Shown piece by piece: positions 1-11,600 of a stretch of DNA of 64,000 nt. The notes below the pieces were generated by a model. That model searched no databases. It worked only from the letters and a program-made list of their open reading frames with translations, and had not been told where the DNA came from. The stretch covers positions 11,304,049 to 11,368,048 of the forward strand of contig CM040764.1 of the NCBI GenBank assembly GCA_022829145.1, written 5' to 3'. The stretch's first letter is position 1; each line of letters opens with the position of its first letter. A program made the position numbers and the translations under genes. The stretch is from Albula goreensis. Its lineage: Eukaryota; Chordata; Actinopteri; Albuliformes; Albulidae.

Positions 1-689
1 TGGTACATGCTGAAGTATATTGACCAAGTGGAGTTGCAGGGTTTTGGTACCCGCTGTTCTTTTTTATACCCTCAAGCAAAGTACTAAGGTCCGGTTGTTA
101 ACCACTGTTGGAATTGGATGCTTTGTTTCAATGGTCTGTCAAAAGCTGTGAATTTAATGAGGTTCCTTGTCCTTTTTTCCTTCTTTTCTTATATAGGCTA
201 TAGACAAACGTCAAATCCCCCTGGGATTCGTTTTCAGTTTTGTGGCATGCTTACAAGTCACACATGTCACCGTTAACAAAACGCAACTATCTTGCCCACA
301 CACGATCACCATTTTCCAGAGAAAAAGCATAACCGACCGTTCTGTTCACTTTGTTTCATACTTTGCAGAGGATCTGGCGAGAAAACCAGATTCTTTTAAA
401 GACTTTGCCCCAAAACTCTGTCCTTGTACGCCACAGGCCATAACTTTTTTTGCAAGCCTCGTGCAGCAGCATTTTTGGGAATCCTTGCCCATTTGGCCCA
501 TGGCCGGGCCGGGCCTGGAGAGTATGGCAGAAAATCCCCAGCCATTGGGTTAGCCCATTTGAGGCCCTCTGTCCCAAAATCCCTGGGAAACAAACAGCCA
601 GTTAGACGCAGCGGGAAGCGAATCCATTTTTTTCTTCCTCTCCTCCTCCTCTCTTTTTTCTTTTCAGAAGTCATGCCAAGACGGACTCG
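1..689. other. Upstream AT-rich DNA, no gene recognised
   Basis: Short reading frames only, none with recognisable protein similarity. A pyrimidine-rich run at 625-665 ends in TTTTCAG at 661-667 and could be an acceptor, but no coding exon follows. Confidence 0.5.
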
Positions 690-1060
690 GCGACCTTTGC
701 CAGTGCGGTTGTGGGCAGCAAATAAAAGTGTTTCAGCTGAGGTCTGAAGCGATGCCGGGAAGCCAGCGGGGTGTTTCGCTCTTCCTGAAGGTCTCTGAGC
801 TCCAGCTCTCCCGATTCCTTCAGGCTTCTCGATGGGTTCGCACGGAAGAGCGGGGAGGAGGTTGTGCGCCGCTGCGACATGGGCGCTGGACTCGCGCCAG
901 ATCCGCTGACAGTTTAACAGCAGATATTTTACGGCGCGCGCTGTCCCAGAATGCCGAGCACTGTAAACAGAGTGAGTCGTCTAAGTCCCATTTATTGCGT
1001 TTTGCGAAGCTTGTAAATTGCGCATCTTGAAGCCGTGCACTCGGAAATGGCAGATGGTAC
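690..1060. promoter_or_regulatory. CpG-rich block, candidate nek7 promoter / noncoding first exon
   Basis: About 34 CpG dinucleotides are counted by eye in roughly 370 bp, against AT-rich and CpG-poor flanks. A donor-like CAGA|GTGAGT occurs at 968-977. Coding exon 1 opens with a splice acceptor, so a noncoding exon must exist upstream, and this is the best candidate in the window. The true first exon could also lie before position 1. Confidence 0.4.
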
Positions 1061-3292
1061 GGGGCCTGCGTCTCCATAAAACCCTCAGATCAAAGGAGGC
1101 ACATTTCTTTGAACAAGGGCGCTCAGTCATATCATTATCTTTTTGCTCTCTTGCTCAGTCATTCTGGGTAAGACAGCACAGAAATTTATGCTGAAAACAG
1201 AAAAAATAAAATTTGGGGCAGCTCATTTATATCGATAATAAAATAATCGACTGCATCCCGATGTGAATTATTCATTCTCTTATTTACAAGTAGGCTTACA
1301 CTTTGGCATCTTTCAAATGAAAAATGCTTTTAATTATTAATGAACTGGTAGGTTTTTTTGGGTCAACTCTATCAAACTCTTATAGTTGTGATTATTCATG
1401 TTGTTCAGACTGACATAGTTTAGTGTGTTCTCTGAGTCATGCCAGGGTGAATTTGGGGGTGGACGTGGCATCTGAGCCACAGGGACTGGGGGGAGATGGG
1501 AAGGTAGAGCAGCAGCCAAAGGCGCTGTCCATTTTCGCGGACGTGGCTCACGCCCTGGCTCCCAAACGCCTCCTGAACCCGAGCACGTGCACGCCACAGC
1601 TTCACTGCGGTCAGTTCCTTTCACGTGTAGGGGTGGCCCAGGCCGCAGGTTGAGCAGGGAGAGCGCTGTCTGAGACCCGCGGCTGCCGTCTTCACTTTTC
1701 TGGCATGGCTACACAACACGTGTCTTCACCTCGCTGGAAGCACTCGTCGTCTTCGAGGGCTGAATGCAGTTCATTCCCCAGCTCCCAAGAGAACTTTATT
1801 CATCATTTCCAAGCATTTCTCTTTTTCTTGTTGTTCTGTTTTTTTTCCCGCTCAGTGAAAGGAATGTTTCTTTTCTCTATCCAAAACTACATATAAAATG
1901 GAGTAGGAGTTTAAACATGCTGACTGATAGAACATTTAAATTTGAGTTTCAGTTTAAAATGAAATTTCTACTTGCTCTGAGGGTTCAGATTCAGTGCAAG
2001 CATCATGACATTATGTGATCACAGCTCTGGGGTAATAATTATGATCCCAGAGACTGTAGTTTTGGAATAACTTTTTCATGCAGATGTCATGAATTTTTCG
2101 GAAAAAGGCTTGGATTTGAGGGGAATGCGTCAAATAAAATGTTAGTGGAGAAAAATTGGCCCTGCAGTTGGAATTCTGAAGATGGAAAAAGAGAACACCG
2201 TGCAACTTCAAGCCAGAGAGAGGAACATATGACCTATATGTGGTATTAATGTACAGAGTTTGCCCACAAACCATTTACACTGAGAGGGAAAATCATTTCC
2301 ACAAAAAAAGGTTGAATCTCCAGGCTGAACTGCACGTAGTACTTTTAAGTGACAGAAGGGAGATCAGAAGGAACAATATCTCAAATAGTTTAGAAAAAGT
2401 TGACACATAGGAAATGTAGGTATGTTGGAAAATCATCAGTGTTTGAATATGCACCAGTCAATGCGATAATTCCGTAGACTAGTTTCACTTCCCTTTTTCA
2501 TGATCATTTTTAACCTTGATTTTTTTATTTCGATGTCCAGTTGCATTAATAGGTGCATGTCATTTCCTCAACTTCCTCAGTCAAGTAAGAGAACACAGGA
2601 AGGCTGCTTCTTCTCACTGCACTGTTAGGATTCAGCCAGCTCATGTGACTGAAAGTGTCCTTTACTGGGCGGGCTTTGGCCAATCATACAATACTTTGCA
2701 GGGCTGGCAGCCACAGTCTGCGCTCACACAGACAGGATTGCATACCAGACTTTCATTGTATCTAAATAGGAAAAGTGTCCATATGGTGAGCCGTTCAGTA
2801 GACCCCTGTCTTTCACCTTCCTTGAATACGTTTTAGGAAAGAGAAATCAGGGGTTTAACCTGGCTTGCCCTCTGCTATCTGCCAGTGCCTTGACACTCTG
2901 CCAATCTCCAAATGCACAAATAATGGAAAGATTCTGATGTGCGAGTTGAAAGCACATTGCACAGTGTTAAGATACGCTGCACTTAAATCTGCAGTGTGTG
3001 TCCGTGCCTCACATCCTGTGTAAAGAAGAGTCTGTTTGGGCTGCGGCTGCTTTGTTAGCCAGAGCCATGCCTTTGGGTGGCTATTACCACAAATAAAAAT
3101 AAAACTTCGCCCAGCCGCTCGCATTGTCACATCCCATCGTCGGGAAAGTCCATAAAGCAAAGTGGCGGTCAAACACATTAACTTAAGTAAAATTAATTAG
3201 TTACTCGTGTGAACGGGTTCAGAGCAGTAGCAGCCTCGCCCGTTTAGCCAGGGGTTGCGGTGTCAAGCTTACTTCAGCCCCAGTTCTCAGAG

Positions 3293-3293
<1 letters not shown>

Positions 3294-3363
<70 letters not shown>
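3294..3363. repeat. (TG)n microsatellite, about 35 units
   Basis: A nearly perfect TG run of about 70 bp, followed by a short GA-rich tail. The minus-strand reading frame across it (poly Thr-His) is an artefact of the repeat. Confidence 0.97.
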
Positions 3364-3365
<2 letters not shown>

Positions 3366-5129
3366 TGTGAGAGAGAGGGAGTGTGCGCACGCCAAAGACT
3401 TTCAACGCAAAGTCATGCTTTGTACTATTAACTGAATAAAAAATAAGACAAGAACAAAAGGACTCAAGCATTCGGAATGATAATCTTGCTGTTAAATGAA
3501 TAGTATCGCGGGTAATATTGAGTTGGTTTATTTCCTCTCGGTGCAAATAGATGTAAAATATTGTGAATTTCAGCCATTTCAGTGTTTCCCCAGTTAGCCC
3601 TTTCCTGTGCAGATTGGCAGGATGCTGTTAGCAGACTTTTGTTGTGCCGTGATTCTGCTGGTTAGGAGCCCTGTCTGCAAGCAGGCTCCTGTCTCTGCAC
3701 AAGGCTGACAAATTTAGCAAGGCAACAGCTGTTATTAAAAGGAGCGAAACAGACAGAATGGTTTTTATGTACTAAATTGCTTCTGTCTTGTGAATATCTG
3801 TTAGGGGGATACGAAAAGCTTTAAAGTGTAACAGAAGTGTACATTAATAATATCCAAAAAATTTATGTAATTTGAGTCACTTTCATCAGTTATTGAGTGA
3901 CTTAGAAGTTCTTAGAAGTTAGTAGATTACCCAGGCTTTGTGTGAGTGTAGGTATAGCTAGCTATGCAGTATACTCAAGGTGAGTATCTGACAGTAATAT
4001 CGCTAGTCAGGTCCACAGTAGAATGCACATTTGTTTAATCAGAGAACCATTTGTTTAATCAAAATCTCCAATAGAATTATGTAAATTAATGACAGTGTTA
4101 AGGAACTGAGTTGTGGCCTTCCATAACTTCCTGTTTCACCAGAGTTTTGAAATGAGGCAACAGGGGAGACTCCACCCCATACCAAAAACGAGTGCCAAAA
4201 AGGCATTCATTATTAAAGTGATCAGAAATTATTTATCATTTTAACAATCATGAAAACAAGCTTTTAGAAAAGATTATGTCATCATGTATACAGTTGTAAC
4301 TGTACAGAGCCTCTGAATTGCAAATTGTTTTAAACTAAGACATTCTTTTTAATGTTTAAGTTCTATCTGGGAAGTCATCCCAATGCTTTCTCGCATGTTG
4401 AAATGATGTCTTGTCAAGCCTGTTTCATGGAACATTCGAATGTGGACATAGATGCTGAGGAGAGATGTCACTGTTAGATCAGACGCTAATTCTTTTGAGA
4501 AGAAAGTTAATGTATACTCTCAGTTTCTTCGGTGAGCTAATCACTTCCACAAATTTTACATTTTGAGTACAAAGAATTGGCAGATCAATAACTGTCTGAG
4601 ATGGAATTCTTTCTGTACATTAATGTATTGGTCTTTTTTTAATCATTTTAAACGAGACAATCAATTTCAGGAGATTTTGTTTTTCAGTAGGCTTCAAACA
4701 GAGGAGTCGCTTCTGATCCAGATGCCACTCATTCTGAGATGAGCGACTCTTAACAGTGATTAAAATAAATTGGACTCTGCAGTCCTTTTAACTCCGTATT
4801 AATTCACCGACCACACACTATTAGGATTTTGTGGTTGAAAGGCTGTGAAGACAGAATGATCAGATAATGGCTGATCTCTCAAAGGGCTCCCTGCGTCTTA
4901 TAATCATCGGCACGCTACCACAGTGGAACAAAGCTCAAAGGTACGTTTGATTTGCCAAGTTTTTCTGAACCAAACTTGGAGTGAAATAGACTCTGTAACC
5001 GAGTCAGAAGGTTAGGCCCAAACTCAGTCTTCACACATTGATGTTTCCAGAAACTCAGATTTCATGTGATGTCACCAAATGGAATGTTTCTACGTCAGTC
5101 CTGATTTCTGAACTCCCAGCTGCTTTGGA

Positions 5130-5134
<5 letters not shown>

Positions 5135-5160
<26 letters not shown>
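5135..5160. repeat. Poly-T tract (26 nt)
   Basis: An uninterrupted T-run followed by AATTTTTATATTTTTTT. It could be the reverse-strand poly(A) tail of an old retrocopy, but no source sequence is recognisable beside it. Confidence 0.9.
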
Positions 5161-5165
<5 letters not shown>

Positions 5166-8100
5166 TTATATTTTTTTGGGAAAGCAATGAATTCAGTGGA
5201 TACTAGCTTCAAAGCAAGCATGAAATCGTTCCTAGATTTACCCTCTTTTCAGGTTGAAAAATACCTTGCCCACTGTTAGTTACTGTGCTAAAGATGTAAT
5301 TGTAGGTGGGGTTTTTCAGAGCTGAGCTTTGGGGCCTACTGTCAATGTGGGAGTTGGACATCATTGGGCTTTTAACGAAATGTCTATACAGGACCAGAGA
5401 ACAGAACTTGATGATGACTTGATGGATAAAAACTGTGATTGGGCTGGATCCTGTGCTAGTGTATTTGTATGTTTGTGTTTATGTGTTTGTGGGGGGTTGG
5501 GTTCTCCCCAGCAACACTCACTACTATAATACAAGATGATAATACCAGCGATCATCGTCTAAACTCCATGGCACAGACCTTGCTTTTGCAACATCCGTCT
5601 CATCACTGTTTCCCTTAGAGTAACTGTTGATTTTAGCTGCCTTCTGTCCTGAGCAGTTTGGGCCAGACATTTTAATGCGAAGCTGTTGTGAATACTAAAA
5701 ACTTTGCAGGGAAAGTTGAAGTTGCTTGTTAAAGTACTTAATGTGAAGTGAGTTTTGAAACAGTGAGGAATGTTGCCTGTTGGCTTGGGGTTGGTGGTGA
5801 GTGTTTGTTGTGTTCATGCTGGTAGAGCAGTATGCAGCTCCAGCATGAACTGGCCACCTCTCAGCCTCTGTCTACCTCACACCGATTCACACAGGCCTTC
5901 TTAATGAAGGTACGAATGAGAGTGTAGAGACGCTCCATGAGTTGTAAATCAGGGACCCTGGAGATAGTTTGACACAGAGGCGTTATTAAGGAAGCCGATG
6001 ATCCTGGCCTTTATCATCTCTGTAGTCAGAAGCGAAGTGTAAATTAATGTTACTGTGGGCACTCACTCTGTAATTAGAGTAATCTAATCATTACCATTGC
6101 TAAACCCCAGAGACAGAACGCAGTTTGTTGTTATTGTTGTTTTTTTTTTTTGCTGGAAGCTTAGCAGTTATTAAGGCCAGTGTGTTTTTTATGTTTTCTT
6201 TTGTAACATTGCTTACTCTTCCTTTTTTATAATTGTGGAAGATGCAGCATCTTTAGCCTGAGTCAGTATGCTGTTTCAGATCTCAGCAAAAAAGTTCTTA
6301 TTTTGTATTTAGTTTTTTTATATGTTTGTTATAGATGCATGGGTTTTCATTGAATCTGTAGTTGGAGAGTGCAGTTGTATGCATACCAGAATAGATTGGT
6401 AATTTGTATTAAATTCAAACAATTTCATTGGCGTGGTGGTGAGTAATATTTCAGGGGTAAAGCACTTCTGCAAGAGGTTTTGAAGGGATGCACTGTGATC
6501 TATGAGATAAAATTATACAAATTATGAAAAAAACATGGTTTCTAACATGTACATCCAAAAGTAAACATCCCAGATCAGGTATCTCATCAAATTTTATTAC
6601 AGTGGGTAATAAAAGCGTGAGTTTCCAAGAATATTGAGTTCCCACATCAAAGAAGCACCTCATTAGTACATTCCAGCGCTGTATAATATGAAAAACATGT
6701 CTGTCAAATGTAAATATAAATTGTGATCTGAAATATTTAGCTAAAACCTTTCATTTCTGATTTTCCAACACACAAAACCAATATCAAACAATAAATAAAG
6801 AATAATCAAATGAACATACCGAACACACACTAAGCCATTGTTGCATGACTAATATTTGTTATTTCTTATTGATTAGACAAATTGCAAAAAAAATAAAAAT
6901 TGTGCTGAATTGATGACAAGCAAATACAGTGGAAGTGACAAAATATGCTTACATGAATACAATTTTGTATTCCATGACATGAACAATAAAAGAAAGCAAA
7001 ATGATTTTTAAAAAGTTTGTTAGAATCGGTCTCTCCTGAAAATTATCTGAGGATTGATAACAGAAAATTCTGGCTTTTGAGTCAGTTCAGATGAATCAAA
7101 ATTATATTTTAGCTGAAATTTAGATAATGACTGTTGCAATGTTATGTTTGCCATCAGTTACCAGTTAGCTTGTCAGCTTTTATGACTTCTCTATGCAAGG
7201 GCTTTTGATTAGTTTAAAGAGACATTCATTTCTAGCAGAGTAACTGAGACAGAATGTTCTTCTTCATTTTATTATTCGAATGGCAGGTGAATAGCCTCTA
7301 ATGAATTCGCATCCTTACAGCTTAGGAACCCAGTTGCTTCAGCCCGACGCTTGGCGCTGGTGTGACAGCACGCACACAGCGCCCGACAGAAAACGCACGT
7401 AAAAATGCTAATGCCTGCACATGCCGGTGCTGTTTGTAAAAAAGCACATCCTCGCATTTGCCTCATGATACACTGTCATATCAGTCACCTTGTTTATTTT
7501 TCACCTGTTTCATTTTTTTTGTGTGTGAGCGTTGTTACGTACTTATTTTTAGATTAAGAGCACAAGTGGGAACACAGGATTTCGTGTTTTTGTGTCTTTG
7601 AATGTGGCTGCAGCATTAAGGCACTCCTTCATTAGTCAAGCACTGGAACAGCAGATTTATGTTGACACATGCAGGCAGAGATCTCAGTGTGCTTAGTGCG
7701 CTGACACACGTCAACACAGAGGTGTGGAATGGGCAGGGGAATGCTGGGACAGCCAGGAGATCTGCCTTACTTTTCACCTTAAAATAGACAATCCAGTCGC
7801 ACCCAAGAAACAAAGTGAAGTGAGATAACTATATTATAAAGAGCTTTAGCTGATTTCAGAGAAACAAAATGCAGACTTTCCTTTGGTGCAGAACCAAGGT
7901 TGTGGACCCTTGGTGTTGAGCTTTGTCTAAAAAAACATTTAAGCAAGTTTTTGGTATCATGATTCAATATCTGATTTTCAAGAAATGAGAAACTGTCTTT
8001 CATTAGTAACGGAAGTCACCCAAATATATTACTTTTGATTAAAGTCCATTGAATTGGATAAAAGGTGGTGATAAATAGAATTCCACAGAATCAAATAGAT

Positions 8101-8524
8101 AAAAAAATGTCACTGAACAAAATTGTGTGAGATTAAATGCACATAAATTTCAAAGCAGTCAGAAAAGGATATTAATGTACTTATCATATTTATGCATGTT
8201 TTATCAGTGATTGTACAGTTTTACCTTAAGTCTCAGTCTTGCTCTCTGGCAATGGTAGGACTGTTATCTCTGTATTTGCAGATGTGTGTTATGTATCATA
8301 CTGTGTGAAAATCCTGTGTGAAAATTACTGAAGGTTACATCATAAAATGTCTGAGTCTGATCATTTAACCCACCAGGGCAGCTGGTTTGCATGCGCAGAT
8401 CTGGTATGTGGACTCGCCAGGCTTTTCAAGGGTGTGATGCCCTCAACACACGGTCATCATTTCACAGCACATGTTTGCACTGCAGGAAATGTACTTCATT
8501 GAAGAACCATTTCTCTTTTGACAG

Positions 8525-8606
8525 AGGTTAAAGGGATTGAGCTCCTGTCGCCATGGATATCCAGTCGCCAGGACAGCAGGCCCCAGTTCCAGTCTTTCAG
8601 CCACAG
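8525..8606 (+). CDS. nek7: nek7 coding exon 1 (28 nt of 5' UTR, then codons 1-18)
   Basis: The exon begins after the acceptor TTCTCTTTTGACAG. The start ATG at 8553-8555 has a strong Kozak context (GTCGCCATGG). In-frame TGA and TAA codons occur just upstream inside the exon, so no longer N-terminus is possible. Coding is 8553-8606, ending in TTTCAGCCACAG before the donor GTACAA (phase 0). The encoded tail is flexible and Pro/Gln-rich, as in NEK7. Because this exon opens with an acceptor, at least one noncoding exon must lie further upstream. Confidence 0.93.
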
Positions 8607-11600
8607 GTACAATTTATAAAAGTGAAATTTCACTCGTATTTCATTTATTGATTTTGTACAAATTAATTACAGTTACATCCCTGTAGTGCCAGGATGTGAC
8701 AAATGGGGAGGGAGGAAGAGCTCTGTCACATGAGTAATTCATTTTCAACATATTTTGTTATTTTACTAACAATTTTTGGTCTCACTGTTTGAGTTCGATT
8801 CACAGCTAAAGGATCAACAGTTCCGTTGGTTTCCTTTCATGAATTTTCATGCTTGACTCAAAGGTTGTTTCATTGTGTTGGTAGGCAAGCCCAAAACATA
8901 CATACAGTGAAATGTTTCTGCAAGTGCTTTTAGGAATGTTCCATGAAACGGATAGAATCTCAGGATTTTATGTGATTTATGGGATCATAATTATGTTGTG
9001 TTTGTTCTTCAGTTCAAAGTTTCTCTCGTGATTGTGTAAGCATAAACACAAACGGCTCATGGAATCGGGGCTAGTTGTGGAATTGGCAGCACTGATTGAG
9101 GCATTTGCAGGGGAGGGCCCCTTGCTGTGGTGATGGAGTTAAGTAAACTACGGTCTTCCATAAGCGGGCCTCCACTGAGCTCTAATGGATGACTGTAACA
9201 TGCTATTGATTTTCTACTGGAAGGAAAAGTCCACTATATGTATTGACTGAACTCCTAACAGAGGGAATAATCCATATTTATGGATTGAAATATTCAAGGC
9301 ACATAGACTCTGATTTGAAGAAACAAAATATGAATGATGCACATACACACACACACACTCACACACATATATGTAACATAAATACTCAAATAATTCATAC
9401 TCATGCATTGAAAAATGTTTGTTTTTTGCAGTAATGATGTTGTAGTTTAAATGTCACTCTATCAGTGCCTTAAATCTTGCATATCGAGACCCTAGGTGGG
9501 TGTCACACCAGCTCTCACTGTGCTCTCCAAACAGCTGGCGGGTGTCAAAATGCGTTCCAAACAGAAATCTTACAGCATATTCTGAGATCAAATAATTATT
9601 TCCTCCAACTCCAAAACTATTTTATGGGTCATTTATTATATATTGAATGAATAAAATATGATTGTTTGGGTTTACAAGTGCACACATTTCCACATACATC
9701 CTTCAGAGTAATTACCTTCCCTCTTGAGCACAAATTAAAACATTTTAACTATGTAAATATGCACAGTTGAGAAACAGAAATATTTTGAAAATCTAAATAA
9801 ATATCAAGACAGGCATGGTAAACACAAACAGGACATTTCTCTGTAAAAAGGTCTGTCTCTACAACAGCCTTGGGTAAAAATTTAAAATGCCCGCTTTACT
9901 ATAGCCTGTAAAAGAAGATTGACCCTGTATGCACATTAGATTAGATTTGCAGTGTTTCAGTGTGGATAGGCCCCTCCGTCATGTCAGTGCTGAATGTGGA
10001 CTGTAGCCCCACCGGTGATGCATAATCAGTTATACCATTACCCAGGAAGGGAGGGATTCATTCAGTTGATTTGTCTTTTTCTCATCACTCACTAGTGACC
10101 CCAGCTGGTCAGTTGGGCATCCACAGTCTGGCTGAAAGTTCCACATGATGTGTCCTCCACGAGTTCATGAGTCTGCAACTTGTGAAGCATGGTGTTAAAC
10201 GAAGCTGGAACCTATATCATATACGCAGGAGGGTAGAGCCTGTGTGTTTCTGTCCCCTCCCAGATTCACAGCAGAGGTCAATGAGCGCAGCTCCAGCACA
10301 TTTAATATACGACCACATCCGACCCATACTGGAAGTGGTCCGTGGAGCGTGCTTTTGAACAAACAGCAGGGGGAATGCCGGTCTCCTTGTTTTGATGGGA
10401 AAGCAGACATTTTTTCTCTTTCTGTGGAAAACTTTTAGGCTGCAGCTCAGAAATTCCAGTGAAAGAGAGAAGCAGGAGAATGGCTGGACGGTGATTCACG
10501 CAGGGTTGAAATGTATCAGGACAGCTGAGCTGCCAGCAGAAACCCGAGCTGACAGAATCGCGCAGGGACTCAGTGTTCCACGTAAGGACGTGGAATTTTT
10601 CATACGGCCGCAGCTTGTTCATTTTTATGCCTTTTGAAGGCAAGATATTTGAGTCCTAGACACATATATTAACAATGTGACTTTTCTGAGGTGAATTAAT
10701 GGCACCGTTACTCATTAACCTTAGTAATAACACACTTCACACACACTCTTTTAAAAGCTCAATCGATGAAGAGTTCAAAAAAAACTTGAAATTGGTATCA
10801 TTTAAAGTTTATGAACAATCAGTGCTATGAAAGCCCCCCTTTCCCATGCTAGCCAAGCTTTTTCCCTCTCTCATCACTTTTATTGAAAAATGTCCTGAAA
10901 ACACTCGAGCCAAGGAGTTTTGTTGGGTACCCCTTCCGTATAAGGGAACTTGAGGGCTTCCAGTTTGTGGAGTTGATCAGCTTGTTAATGCGTGCACAGT
11001 ATGAGAATTTTTTTTAGTTGAATGAATATAAATGAGGACCCTGGATCTTGAAAAAAATATCCTCACACATGGAGTATGGTGCTAGAACACTCTTCAGTGT
11101 AAAGAGTCTCAGCCCATCCAACACTGTTAGCCCAGGTGCATGAAGATGAATATTACATATGAATGAAAGAAACACACTTGGATTATTTGCAAGTCTCTTT
11201 AATAAGGCTGAGCTTTCGGTCTGAAAACCCTTATCTGTCCATGAAGGTGGTTCCAGAGAGACAAGTATTTTAAATATTGCATTGAGAGAAAAGAGTTCAA
11301 ACAAGATTCCTGGATACAATTTTCATGAAGGAAGTAGTATGAATAGAACTAAACTGTAGATGGAAATATAATGTTTCAAAGCTAATTCGCCATGTCTGAA
11401 ACTTTTGAGATCGGTATCTGTCTCATTGCATTAGTGCTTCAGTGTATGTTGTGTGTGCACTGCACAATCCTCAGTGTTTATCCATTCTTTACCAGCCCAC
11501 CGGTCTGTGGGATGTCACACTTCATCGTCCTTGTCTCTCGTCCTGCCCGAGGTTCTGGAATGTCCATTTCCCCCTCCGTCACCAGTAGTGTGCGTTTCCT

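Larger units (their letters stand above)
1061..8524. other. Upstream region / probable first intron of nek7, no coding exon seen
   Basis: This is AT-rich noncoding DNA. It holds a long TG microsatellite (3294-3363), a T-run (5135-5160) and short low-complexity tracts. Slightly GC-richer islands occur around 1440-1740 and 7310-7460. A 14-bp direct repeat (CATTTGTTTAATCA) occurs twice at about 4028-4060. No recognisable protein or RNA gene. Confidence 0.55.

Noticed and set aside
3274..3546. Minus-strand frame with poly Thr-His
   Set aside because: Produced by the TG microsatellite.
7885..7915. Inverted repeat ACCAAGG...CCTTGGT
   Set aside because: Seven-bp arms only; not significant.
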